A DNA stretch of 64,000 bases from contig KV919084.1 of the NCBI GenBank assembly GCA_002049455.2, positions 1 through 64,000 on the forward strand, read 5' to 3'. Origin of the DNA: Porphyra umbilicalis (Eukaryota; Rhodophyta; Bangiophyceae; Bangiales; Bangiaceae). The position numbers and the translations under genes were made by a program. Of this stretch, positions 11,679 through 21,464 are shown piece by piece; the first letter of the stretch is position 1, and the number at the start of each line of letters is the position of its first letter. Under the pieces are notes generated by a model. That model was not told the DNA's origin, searched no databases, and saw only the letters and a list, made by a program, of their open reading frames with translations.

Positions 11679-14382
11679 TCCTCGGAGAAACTCTCCCCCT
11701 CGTCGCCCGCCACGTCCGGGTACGCCCGGTCATCCGTTTCCACGGCGTGGACGAAGGCAGCCGTGCCCGGCGGGACGGTCTCATGGTTGGCGCCAGTCGG
11801 CGGTACCGGTGGAACCGGAGGTCCCGCGCCCAGGGGCAGGGGTGCCGGCGGCGCCGGTCCCCGCCCGTTACGGTGTGCCGCGACTGCCTCGCGCAGCGCG
11901 CGCCCGTGGGCCCGCACCTCGGGAGACTGGGCGGGGCACTCCCACTCCCAGTGCCCCAGATGGCCACAGAACGGACAGGCCCCCCGCCAACGTGGCGGGG
12001 GCCCCGCCTCGGGTGCCCCAATCCATCCGCCGCCACGCGGTGGAGGCGCCCCGCCTCGGGGAAACCGCGGGGGGCGATCCGAGTGCGGGAAGACGGTTCC
12101 CGCCCGTGGAGGCACCGGGGTGCCCGGCGCCAGGGTACCGCGCCCACGCCCCGCCCCCGTGTGCACGGGGCACAACTCCGGGCGCCCGCCCCACGCGGGC
12201 TGCTGTTGCCAGCCCGACGCGTGCGGGAGACTGTCCACTGGTAGTACCGGGACGTCGCCCGAGGATCCATACTCAACGGGCGTCCCGGACGCGGCCAACA
12301 CCGCGGCCCACTCGGCCCGCTCCGCCTCGGTCCCGTGGTCCGTGACGGACAGAGCAGCCGCGGCCGAGGCGGCTCCCACCGGAATGCGACGGATGCCGCC
12401 GGCCGGGCCCGACGGGCCTCCCGTTCTTCGCCGCCGACCGACCGGGAGGCGCTCCCCTTGGGCTTGGCCTGGAGCTTGACCCCCCGGGCCTCCCGAGTTG
12501 CTGCTCCCGTCTTCGCAAGGAACTTGCGCAGCTTGGGGAAGGTCCGGCCCTGGGTATTGAAGTTCCGCCGCAGGGCCCGGACTTCCCGTCCAACGCCCTT
12601 GAGTAGGATACTCTTCAGCTCGGCCTCTTGTAGGACCGAGCCCAAGCCACGGTGAGCATCGAGGATGCGGTTCGCAAACTCGTGTTCGTCTTCCCACTTC
12701 TCTTGGGATGCTTGCATGAGGGCCTGGAGGTGGTCCACCAGGTCGTCCCCGTCGAGGTACTCGTTGAGTAGGGCGTGGACCGCGCGCTTGTACGTGAGCT
12801 GCCACGAGGCGTGGGTGTCCTTGGCGCGCTGGAGCACGCCGATCACCTCGCTCGTGACGAAGTACTGCAGCAGTGTCACTGCCGTACCCTCGTTCAGCCC
12901 GCTGCCGTCGCATGCCGTCTGGAAGTTCCCAAGGAACGCCACCAACCCCAACGGGGTGTCGCCCGCAAACTGCCGCGAGGTGTGCATCAAGGCCTTGACG
13001 TCCGCGCGGATGCCGCGGATGGAATTGCCTCGCGGGAGGTGTAGGCGGCCCCCCCGCTGTGCGAGTCGGTACCGTTCCGGCGACAGAAGCCCCTTGAAGC
13101 GGGGGTCGACCACCGTGTCCTCCCGCTGCTCCCGCCGGAAGGCGCGCAGCGCCTCTTGAACCAGGGCCCGGTGTGGCCGCTTGTCGGCAGCCCGTGCCCA
13201 CCGTCGGCGGCGCGTTGCTCCGGGGTCACTACCGGTGGCGGAGGAAGAGGTCGAGCCATCGCTGCTGTCCGTCGACTCCGCCCTACTGGCGGCGGATGAC
13301 GAGCTTGACGGACTGTCGTCACTCTCGGTCGACGAGGGGGGCCCCGAAGAGGGGGGCGACGGCGCCCGTCGGGCGTGGCGACGCCGCCGGTTGCCCTTCG
13401 AGGGGGCGGCCTTCAGGTGTCGACGCTCGGCGCCCCTTCGGGACCGAGGCCGCGCAGGGCGCGCGCCCGGCGATGCAGTCACCGTCAAGGCGGCCCCGGT
13501 CCGGGTAGCGCCCCCCGCCCGGGTACGCTCCCTCGACGTGCCTGACCCGGATTCCGGGGGTGCCGGTCCCCCCGCGCTCGCGGTCCCGGGGGAAGGGCCC
13601 TGGGCCGCCGCCAGGGCCAGTGCCACGGCCGCGCCCCGCCCCGGGACCGGGGTCCCGTCCGATGCCGCGGTCGACGCTTCCTCCGCGGCGTCGCGGAACA
13701 CCCGAGCCAAGTGGCGCAGGTGCCCGGGGTCGGCCACCGACCGAGGTGGTCCTGGGGCCGCGGCTCCGCCGATCCCCTGCAGGCTGGGCCCCGACCCGCC
13801 CGTCGCGGACGGCGCGTCCAGGGACCAGTGGTCCCGGGTGGTCCTATGCCACCGAGCCCGGGCCACCTCCTCCGGGGTGACCCCGAACGCTCGCTGTAGT
13901 TCCCGGCGCTGCCGCTCGTCCTCCTCGAGCGACAGCGCGTCAATTGGTCGACGTGGCCCCCGGCTAGCGGGGGTCCCGCCAACTAAAGTTGGCGATGAAC
14001 CGCCCACCGCGTCCACTCGGGGAGGGCCAAAGGGCGGCGCCCCTTCCAGGCGCTGCCCGCCCAGGGGGGAAGGGTGAACCCCCGCACCCCCTGCCTGGGG
14101 CTCCATCAGCGTGGACGTCCATCCCGCGCCCGGAGGAGGACGAGCCCCGGTGGTCGGAGTGCGGCCGGGGTCCTCGGGCGGGGAGTTCGACTCACCCGCC
14201 ACCGTACCGCCGCCGCCAACCGGGACCGCCCTTCCACCCCCCACGGGGGCCACAGCGCCCAAGGCCGGTGTTGCCCCGGGGTCTCCCGCCGGTGGCGCGT
14301 CCGTCACCCGGCTGGTGCCAGGCATCTCAAACGGAGGAGCGCCCCCGTCAAGCGGGGAAGATGATGAAGATCCGCGAGCCAT
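11609..14382 (-). pseudogene. gag: gag: capsid and CCHC nucleocapsid in two frames
   Basis: This is the structural protein of the virus-like particle. ATG 14,382 (MARGSSSSS) opens a long Pro/Gly/Ser-rich N-terminus. A helical capsid-like region at about 13,090-12,500 includes FVTSEVIGVLQRAKDTHASW and LLNEYLDGDDLVDHLQAL. Near 12,440-12,360 the coding potential moves to another frame, which carries the zinc knuckle CPFCGHLGHWEWEC (C-x2-C-x4-H-x4-C, near 11,970). It ends at 11,609 in an acidic tail. The break may be a decay indel in a GC-rich tract or a frameshift site; one copy cannot tell. The end overlaps pol by about 70 bases in a different frame. Confidence 0.8.
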
Positions 14383-14508
14383 GGAAGCAGGGCCCGCGTA
14401 TCGAGCGGATGTTCTCCTGTCACCGCACCGCAATACAACCAACGAGGGTCCCCCGATTCTTGGTACCGAAAGAGGTGTCGATCCGCGACGCGCACAGCGT
14501 GCGTACCG

Positions 14509-14529
14509 CGAGTCTCACCCGGAGCGCCA
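14509..14529 (-). promoter_or_regulatory. tRNA primer-binding site
   Basis: Two bases inside the 5' LTR, the plus strand reads CGAGTCTCACCCGGAGCGCCA. This has the form of a tRNA 3' end: part of the T loop, the T-stem strand CTCAC, the acceptor strand CCGGAGC, discriminator G, then CCA. The minus strand is therefore a primer-binding site of about 21 bases. Discriminator G fits Asn, Asp or Ser tRNAs; Asn is my guess and needs the genome's tRNA set to decide. Confidence 0.85.
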
Positions 14530-14531
14530 AA

Positions 14532-15181
14532 TGTAGTACCATAATCTAGGGGGTTACCTCAGAAGGAGGGAAGTAACGGCCGTCTCAGCCGCTCGCGCGA
14601 CACCCGCTATGGGACTCGAGGTCCGGGAATTCGGGCCGATCGAAACGCAAAGACATCGAGACACGGCTTACTTGCCGGCGACGACGGTGCCTTCCACCGT
14701 CGTCGCCCTTCGTCCTAAAAGGGCGGAAACCGTCGCCCGGGCCCAATTTCCCCAAATGGGAATTGACCCGGGCCGTCACCAACCAATGCAGATAATTCCC
14801 TCCATGCAGGTCAAGTCCCCCGAGGCGATCATTACAGACGAGGGGGAGAAACCGTCCCGCGCGCAACGCGCTGCACCCGCCGCGTGGCGCCCGGTCGGCC
14901 GTCGCCTGCCGCGCCCTCTCGGGCGCGCCAGCGCCCGCTCGGGCGCGACAACCCGGCCTCCCGCGGGGCCCGCGTGCCGGGCGCGGGGGATCGGGTGCGC
15001 TCCCTCATGTGGCCCGAGCCGGGCGGCGGGGACGCCCCCTTGCCCCTCCATCCCGCGTTGCCAACCCGTCGGCCACCACCGCCGCTGGCATCGCCACCAC
15101 GCGTCGGGGACCGACGTCCCCCGCCGTCGCCGACGTCCCCGCGGTGGCCCCCTGGCGCGGAGGGGGCCCGGTAGTACTACA
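14532..15181 (-). repeat. 5' LTR of the Ty3/gypsy element
   Basis: This is the partner of 3,671-4,320 and carries the minus-strand promoter of gag-pol by position. It starts TGTAGTACC and ends GTACTACA, and is followed by ACACC, the slightly mutated target duplication. The 17 differences from the other LTR are scattered over the repeat. Confidence 0.92.
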
Positions 15182-15957
15182 ACACCCCTGGGTCGATCCT
15201 GGGTGCCATGCCCCCTGTGACCGTCACCCCCTCCATCCCTCGACCCCGCGTGCGGGCAACTGCTCGATGCCAGGTACCAGCGGCACGACCTTCGTGCTTC
15301 GAGTTGTGTCTGGCGATGCGGCAGCAGCGGGCTCCACCCGGGGGTCCCTCCTCCTGCACAGCCACGCTGGCCATCGGCCACCAGTCTGAAGCAGTACAGA
15401 CGATGCGCCCTTGGTCGTGAGCTTACGCCGGATTGTCGTTGGGTGCGTGTGGTACTGTGTGGGCCATCGTCTGGCGTACACAACCGGCACATTAGCGGGG
15501 TCGCGATTGGTGCCCACTCACAACGGTTCGTGTCGTGGAGGCATGCAGCGAGGTACGGGAAGGGTGTGAGAGTGTGGTCACCGGTGAGGGGCGGTGCGGG
15601 GGGCTGGGTGGTTCTCAACGGCGGTCCTCCCAATAATTGGGAGCTCGCGTCCTGCCGGCTGCGATAGGTGAGCGGGCTCCGTTGTGGTGGTAGGCGGGAG
15701 CTGGTCCGTCAACTCGCTTTGACTGGTCCGGGATGCTGCCGGCCTTCTCCCGCCTGCTGACGGGAAGAGTTTATAATCTGACTCCACTTCCTGTGGGTCT
15801 CGGTCGACGGCCGGCCCCATCCGCCCCACAACCACTATCCCCCGTCGCAACACACCTGGTCCTCGTTAGTTTAGCGGCCTTTTACGACCACACCACCCTC
15901 CTTTCTCTCTCCCCAACCCCCCCCTTCTTCTGGTTTCTTTCGAAGCCGTCTGCGGTC
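15182..15957 (+). other. Upstream region of gene 2, copy A (element sequence resumes)
   Basis: Sequence homologous to copy B resumes immediately after the LTR. The bases CCTGGGTCGATCCTGGGTGC correspond to the reverse of about 25,330-25,360. The stretch just before the gene 2 start is pyrimidine-rich (15,890-15,945). No separate gene is seen. A TATA-like TTATAATC occurs at about 15,771, but I cannot assign a start site. Confidence 0.45.
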
Positions 15958-18900
15958 ATGGCTCCCCCACCCGGCCCTGGCCGGGTTGCGGCTGGTGCTG
16001 TGAAGCCGCCGTCGTCTACTCATGCCGTGGAGGAGGACATCATTGACGTGGACACGTTGCTGCCAGTCGCTGCCGGGCCACCCGCCAAGGACACCGGGTC
16101 ATCGGCCAACGACTCGCGCCGGTCGAAAGGGCTCACCGTCGAGCAGCCCATCGATGTCGAGGACCCGGCCTCGGTGGCTAAGCTGGCTTCTGCGTATGTG
16201 GGTGGCCCGTAGGACGGTTGCTGGCTGCAGGCGACGCGCAAGTTTGACGGCCTTCTCGGGGAGGTGCTGTACGAGCAAAAGATCAAGGTCCAGAACGAAC
16301 AGTCGGGAGCCGCTCGTGCGTCGGCGGTTGCTGGGGGGGCGCTTGGAGCATCTGCTGCGGAGGTCGGGGTGTCTGTGGCTCCTCAGGTGCCCATCGCCCG
16401 AGGGGAGACACTCGAGGAGGCGGCTGCATCCGCCCGTGCTGAGGTCAAGGCCGAGATGAGTTCCGCCAACCGTACCCGCGAGGCCGTCGTGGCGACCATT
16501 TCTCACAACCGCGACGAGCAGCTGCAGATGCCGTGGCCTCCTCGGCACCCACCCCGTATGCGGACTTCCTCCTTTAGCCGCCCGGGCTACGGTGGGCCCT
16601 CTGTCGCTCCGGCGGCGCCGATTCTGGACTCTCTTGCAGACCTGTCGGGACGTCGTGATCCCCGCCGATCGATTTTGCCTCGTCGTCCACGGCGCGGCTT
16701 CGTGCGCGGCGAAGCCGTCATTTCTGCCCCGCTCTACGTCACGCACATGTATGCGGATCCCCCGACGCCGCCCCCGCCTGGCTCGGTGGGCAGCGCCGGC
16801 TACTCGGACGGTTACGAAGACGGTGATGAGAATGTCGCTGCCGGTGACGACGAGTGTAACGACTACACTGACGGTGAAGGTGCTCCCGGCGACGATTCCG
16901 TCCCGGTAGGCGGCGCGATCGGTGACATCCGCAGTGGTGTGGGGCCAGCCTCCAGCACTGTCGGGCGCTCTGGTGCGTCGCTGGGCGAGGCCGTCGGTGC
17001 GAACAATGTTCAGGAGGCTCCAGCCCCAATGCTGTCGCGTGGCGCTGTCGCGATGCACGGGCGTAGCTATCCCCTTTTCTCGGGCGCTTCGTTGCAGCAG
17101 TCACCATCGTCTTCGCGCAATGCGGTCTCGACCGCTGCGGTCGCTGATGGTGTGTCGCAAGTTGGTGGCAGCGGCATGTCCTCTAGACACGCGGCCATGC
17201 ATGCCGGTCATACCGGGCTGGTGTCAAGCGCGGGTGCGGGCCCGGCTGTATCGTCCGGTCTCGCCTGGACGGGTGGAGGAATGTCTTCGCCCTCCCACTC
17301 CCGCAAGCGAGTCGCGCCTGAGAGGGACACTAACGATGGTTCTTCCGCTGGCGCTCCTGCTGTCCGCGGGACAGAAACTCCGGCAGACGCACTGGGCGAG
17401 CTTTTCGCGGCCTGAAGCCGCAACCCGTCGCTGTTTCCGGTCGCCTGCTGGGCTCCAGGTGCCGAGCCCTTCTTGACAGCGGCGCAAGCTGCTCGAGTGC
17501 AGGCCGGACAGTCTTCCCTTGCGCGTACTGGGTTGCCACCAGCTGGCCCAGCAGCTGCGGGTAACAATATGGCTTCTTCGCCGCAGCGCATGGGTGTACG
17601 GGCGTCACAGCCGCCGTCGCCAATCATTCGCCCGATGCCTCAGTCGCACGGTCAGGTGCCGCCGCCGTTGCTGCCCGCCGACGAGAGCAGCGACGACATG
17701 AATGACGACGAGTTGGTGCTTACGTACGTCACTCTTCCGGCGTCCCCCTCGTTCGCTCCTCGGGGATCACCGCGGTCTGCTCGTACTTCTTCGAGGAAGC
17801 ATCGTCGGACCAGCAGCTCTCGGGTCGCTCGTGGTGCGACCGCCGCTGCAGCAAGTGCTGCCAGTGCGGCGGCCGGGAATGGTGCTGATGATGAGCCGGC
17901 TCCTTGGTCTTCCCGTGATGTATACGACGCTGTTAGAGCTGGCTTCTCTTCCCTTCGCCGGGAGCTCACACGATATCTTGTCGAGCTAGTTGTTTTGAAG
18001 TTGCAGTCGGCGTCCGTGCTGCGTCGAATGGACGGGATTTTCGCCGCCGTCGACGGCTCCGAATCTGGTAATGGGGCACTGATGGAGCGCGTCGCAGGGC
18101 TGGAGAAAGTCATCTCTGCTCTTGCTGAGCGTCTTCCCACGGCTGGCGACAGATCTGCGGAATGTGGCACATCTCACGACATGTCGCTCTCCGTCATCAA
18201 CGACATTAACGTGCGTTTTCTTGGCGTGTGACGCTTCTCTACGATATTCTTGTTGACGCTGCGGGGTTGTCCAACTGCCGATTGGTCGCTAGGATGGGTG
18301 CTTGGTTGTGGTGCGAGACTGGAATGCGGCGTGCATGGTGCAGCCGTTGGTGCCGTTGCGGTCTGACGGACTCTGACATTTTGCTGTGATCACTGTGGTC
18401 TGCCCTTTGATCCTGGATACTGTTTGCATGTTATCCTACATTCTCAGGAGCGCTTCCTTGAGGGGCTGCTGGAGGAGCTCCGCACACCCCGCTGCTCTGA
18501 CGACGTCTACCCGTCGACGGCAAAGGTCAACGCCAGCTTGCTGCGCGTCGCGGCCAGTACCCTGCATATCCCTGAGGATAAGGCTGCATTCAAGATCCAG
18601 CAGAAGCTGATGCTGCCCATGCGCCAGCCGGCCAAGGGAATCGCTCATGGTCACTTATCAGTACATCAAGCGCGTGGTGGGCCACCGGAACTCATCGCTG
18701 ACGTCAACCGCCATGGCTGCCTTCGTCAAACACATGCACACGCTGAAGGGCATGGGTAGCTGGAGCTCGCGCTCGTCATCTTCTTTTCGCCGTGTCCTCA
18801 AGCTGTCGACGGAGGAGTGTTGAGAGCTGCTGGGCAATGAATCCTTCATCGTTGACTCTTGCGGTCGGCTCGCCATGCTTGAGGCGTTGATCAGCGTCAT

Positions 18901-19717
18901 TGAAGAGGTCGGCGGGACACCTCTAACGGTGGCATGGTCCGGTCCCAACAAGACCTCACGTGTCATCCGCTGCCTGTTCGGACACTTTGCCAATGTCTTG
19001 TTTCGTGTAAGTTGACTTGACCGATTTCTGTCATCGCGCTCGATGCGAGTCAGTCCCTTGCCGTCGTTTTCACGTTGCGTCGAGGCATAAGATATGTACG
19101 TGAACCCAGTTTACGCTCCCTGGTGCTGACATTTGTTCTCGTCGTCTTTGTTGGCTTCCTTGATTTCGTTTGCTCCCCCCCCTTCCCCCTCTCCAGGTGC
19201 GAGCGTATCATCGCAACCGTGCAGGCCTCCCACCGATTAACATCGGTATTGCTGTTTTTAACCAAGGGCATCGGACTCTTCACGAACGGAAGCTCGTATA
19301 TCTCCACGGCCGCTTCCTGAGGACACTGGCGTTCATGACGGCCTGCAGTTGGTGGACAGAGGTGCCCCGAATCGCTACGACACAACCCCGGCCCCGACAC
19401 CTGTCGCCGACACCGCCGCCGCAGCCTTCGAAGATGCACCGGCAGCCTTTGTCCCTGTTGTCGGTGCGTCAGACGAACCTCGGGCTCCCCCTCCCGTTCC
19501 TGTCATTCCGGGCCTGCCTGCGCCTCTGCGCTTGACGCCGCTTCCCGCGCACTTGCCGGTCCTGGCGGGGTCACAGGGTTCACGCAAGGCAGCGCGCGTC
19601 GGTGCCCGTGAGACGGAGCCTGACAACGATTGGGATGAAGAGGAGGACGACAAGATCCGTCCCGTCGATGCCGAGCGCGCCGCACAGTTGCGCGCGTACC
19701 GCGCCGCAGGCTTGTGA
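15958..19717 (+). pseudogene. Transposon companion gene 2, copy A (three exons, broken)
   Basis: The function is unknown; it is one of three related copies in the window. Exon 1 (15,958-18,210) encodes a mostly disordered, Ala/Ser/Pro-rich chain. It contains an acidic motif EEDIIDVDTLLP and a second, PIDVEDP, a charged helix FDGLLGEVLYEQKIKVQNEQ, and DDELVLTYVTLPASP followed by a basic stretch. Exon 2 (18,448-19,006) contains YQYIKRVVGH and SWSGPNKTSRVIRCLFGHF. Exon 3 (19,197-19,717) contains VFNQGHRTLHERKLVYLHGR and an acidic end. The introns have good signals: GTGCGT...CAG and GTAAGT...CAG after a pyrimidine tract. Lesions: TAG 16,210, TGA 17,413, TGA near 18,824, a frame change near 18,645, and a one-base loss near 19,316 compared with copy B. 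The conserved splicing suggests the gene was functional before decay. Confidence 0.65.
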
Positions 19718-19744
19718 GTCGTAGCTGTTCTTCATTAACCTGTC

Positions 19745-20072
19745 GACCAGGCGTTTGGACGCATCCGAGGACTCTGTCTCCTCGATCTGGCCAGGACACT
19801 GGGAACCTGTACGGTGCTCGCACTCTCTCTTTCTCGTCATTGATGTGCTTTTGTCAGTGCTGTGTGGCCGCCCATGTTTGGATTGTGCCACCTGTTTTTC
19901 TGCCTGCCGACCAGGCGTTTGGACTGCTCCGAGGACTCTGTGGTCTCGCTCTGGTCAGGACATTGGGTACCTGTACGGTGCTTGCGTGCTTGTCGTATTG
20001 CTGTATGCTTCTTTTTCAGTGTTTGGTGTGTGCTCGGTGCTTGGTGCAGCATATGTGTGGGATGTGTCGGGT
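19745..20072 (+). repeat. Diverged tandem duplication downstream of gene 2, copy A (about 164-bp unit)
   Basis: The block beginning GACCAGGCGTTTGGAC at 19,745 recurs at 19,909, followed both times by TCCGAGGACTCTGT and CCTGTACGGTGCT. Copy B has the same duplication in reverse at about 21,110-21,440, so it predates the separation of A and B. Copy C shows only one unit (near 34,900). Confidence 0.6.
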
Positions 20073-20551
20073 GCTCCATGCGTCAGATGTATCGGATTGG
20101 ACTGGTGTTCCCGGCATCCCAGTACGCCGTGCTTGGGGTCGGTTTGTTGAGTGTCGTCGTGGAACATGGATGGTAGTTCCTTGACACAGCACTACCAGAA
20201 AGACGGTAAAAACTGGGGCTGTTCTTTTTTCACCACGAGACCGAAAATGGCATGCTGCGGGCGTAGCGTAGCGGTCAGCGCGAAACAATTGGACTGTTCA
20301 TGTTGGATATTGTCGGACGAAGACACGAGCTGTATGACTCATCATTGGGTACTGCATTGTGTGTCATTGAAGCCGTTTCCAGACGGCTACCAAGGCTGAA
20401 ACGCCCAGACCCCAATACAGACCGCACCCTCTCACGACTCTGCCCGAAACTCGCGATCCAGATCCGACCACCCGAACAACAATGGAAGAGAATCGCGTTT
20501 GTTGAGCGTCTGTTCGAAAACAGGCGCCCGGACAGAACCGAGTTCTGTTGA
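20073..20551. other. Subterminal region of copy A, gene 2 side
   Basis: No gene is seen. From about 20,440 the DNA carries scattered copies of GAACAG/CTGTTC-type words (for example CTGTTCGAAAACAG and GGACAGAACCGAGTTCTGTT). The same words fill the other ends of this element family. The region mirrors 20,615-21,100 of copy B. Confidence 0.5.
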
Positions 20552-20570
20552 GGCTGCCTCGTCCAGCGAC
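20552..20570 (+). repeat. Terminal inverted repeat of copy A
   Basis: The motif GGCTGCCTCGTCCAGCGAC ends copy A. It is the exact reverse complement of 20,596-20,614 and differs by one base from 32,287-32,305. Confidence 0.85.
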
Positions 20571-20595
20571 GAGGGGCGGGACGGGGGCGGGCACT
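20571..20595. other. 25-bp spacer at the centre of the palindrome
   Basis: This G-rich stretch (GAGGGGCGGGACGGGGGCGG, then GCACT) separates the termini of copies A and B. It contains GGCGGGC at 20,586-20,592. The same seven bases directly follow the other end of copy B (32,306-32,312), three bases out of register for a clean target duplication. Confidence 0.5.
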
Positions 20596-20614
20596 GTCGC
20601 TGGACGAGGCAGCC
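20596..20614 (-). repeat. Left terminal inverted repeat of copy B
   Basis: GTCGCTGGACGAGGCAGCC begins the element. It pairs with 32,287-32,305 with one mismatch and with the end of copy A exactly. Inward there are CAGAACGCGATTCTGTTCGG and GTCTATTG, matching the opposite end in reverse. Confidence 0.85.
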
Positions 20615-21109
20615 CCACCAGAACGCGATTCTGTTCGGCCGTCTATTGCCAAAGAGAAGCCCTAGAGACGCGATTCCGTTCCTTTCTTGTTCGGGTGCTC
20701 GGATCTGGATTGCGAGATCGGGGCGCAGTCGAGAGAGAGTGACGACTGCAACGGAGTCCGGACGTTCCAGCGTTGGTAGCGAGCTGGAACAGCCTTAAAC
20801 GACGCACAATGCAGTACCTGATGAGGAGTCAAACAGCTCGTATTGTACTGTAACGCCACAATGCCCCACAGAAACAGTCCAATTGTTTCATGCTGACCGC
20901 TACGCTACGCCCGCGGCATGCAATTCTCGGCACCGTGATGGGAAAAAAAGCACTAGTGTTTTGCTTCTGCCTGGTAGTACTATGTCAAGGTACTACCATC
21001 CATGTACAACGACGACACTCAACAAACCGACCCCAAGCACGGCAGACAGGGATGCCGGGAACATCAGTCCAATCCGACACATCCCACGCATGGAGCACCC
21101 GACACATCC

Positions 21110-21440
21110 CACACATGAAGCACCCAGTACGGAGCAAAAGCCAAACACGAACAACAAGCACACAACAATACAACAAGCGATGAGGCATAATACAGGCACT
21201 CAATGTCGTGGCCAAAGCTAGAAGACAGAGTCCTCGGAGCCGTCAAAACGCCTGGACGGCAGGCAGAAAAAGAAGTGGCACAACTCAAAGAAGGGCACCC
21301 ACAGAGCACAGACACAAAAACATGAAAGAAGAGACAAATAAAGGGCGAGCATCATACAGGTACCCAATGTCCTGGCCACAGCGAGAAAACGGAGTCCTCG
21401 AAGTCATCAAAACGCCTGGTCGGCGGGAGAAGAACAGGGA
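21110..21440 (-). repeat. Diverged tandem duplication downstream of gene 2, copy B
   Basis: GTCAAAACGCCTGGACGGCA near 21,241 and ATCAAAACGCCTGGTCGGCG near 21,405 are the same sequence about 165 bases apart. They mirror the two units at 19,745 and 19,909 in copy A. Confidence 0.55.
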
Positions 21441-21464
21441 AAACACAAAAGCCTGCCGCCCGGT

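Larger units (their letters stand above)
3671..15181 (-). mobile_element. Ty3/gypsy LTR retrotransposon (chromovirus), nested in copy A
   Basis: The 11.5-kb element is bounded by two 650-bp direct repeats that start TGTAGTAC and end GTACTACA. Transcription runs leftward: 5' LTR 14,532-15,181, primer-binding site 14,509-14,529, gag, pol, then a 2.8-kb 3' segment with an ORF on the opposite strand, then the 3' LTR 3,671-4,320. The LTRs differ at 17 of 650 aligned positions by my count, so the insertion is fairly young. A chromodomain at the end of pol places it among chromoviruses. Gag has a frame change and pol an in-frame stop, so this copy probably cannot move by itself. Confidence 0.9.
1..20570. 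mobile_element. Two-gene KDZ-like DNA transposon, copy A (left end outside window, split by an LTR element)
   Basis: This is the left arm of the palindrome. It holds a transposase remnant on the minus strand (1-2,214) and the companion gene 2 on the plus strand (15,958-19,717), facing away from each other. The order and spacing match copy B once the LTR retrotransposon (3,671-15,181) is removed. The right terminus is the 19-base motif at 20,552-20,570, whose reverse complement opens copy B at 20,596. The transposase-side terminus lies beyond position 1. Both genes carry nonsense changes, so the copy is probably not autonomous. The KDZ/Plavaka assignment comes from the protein and is inference by family resemblance. 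Confidence 0.75.
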
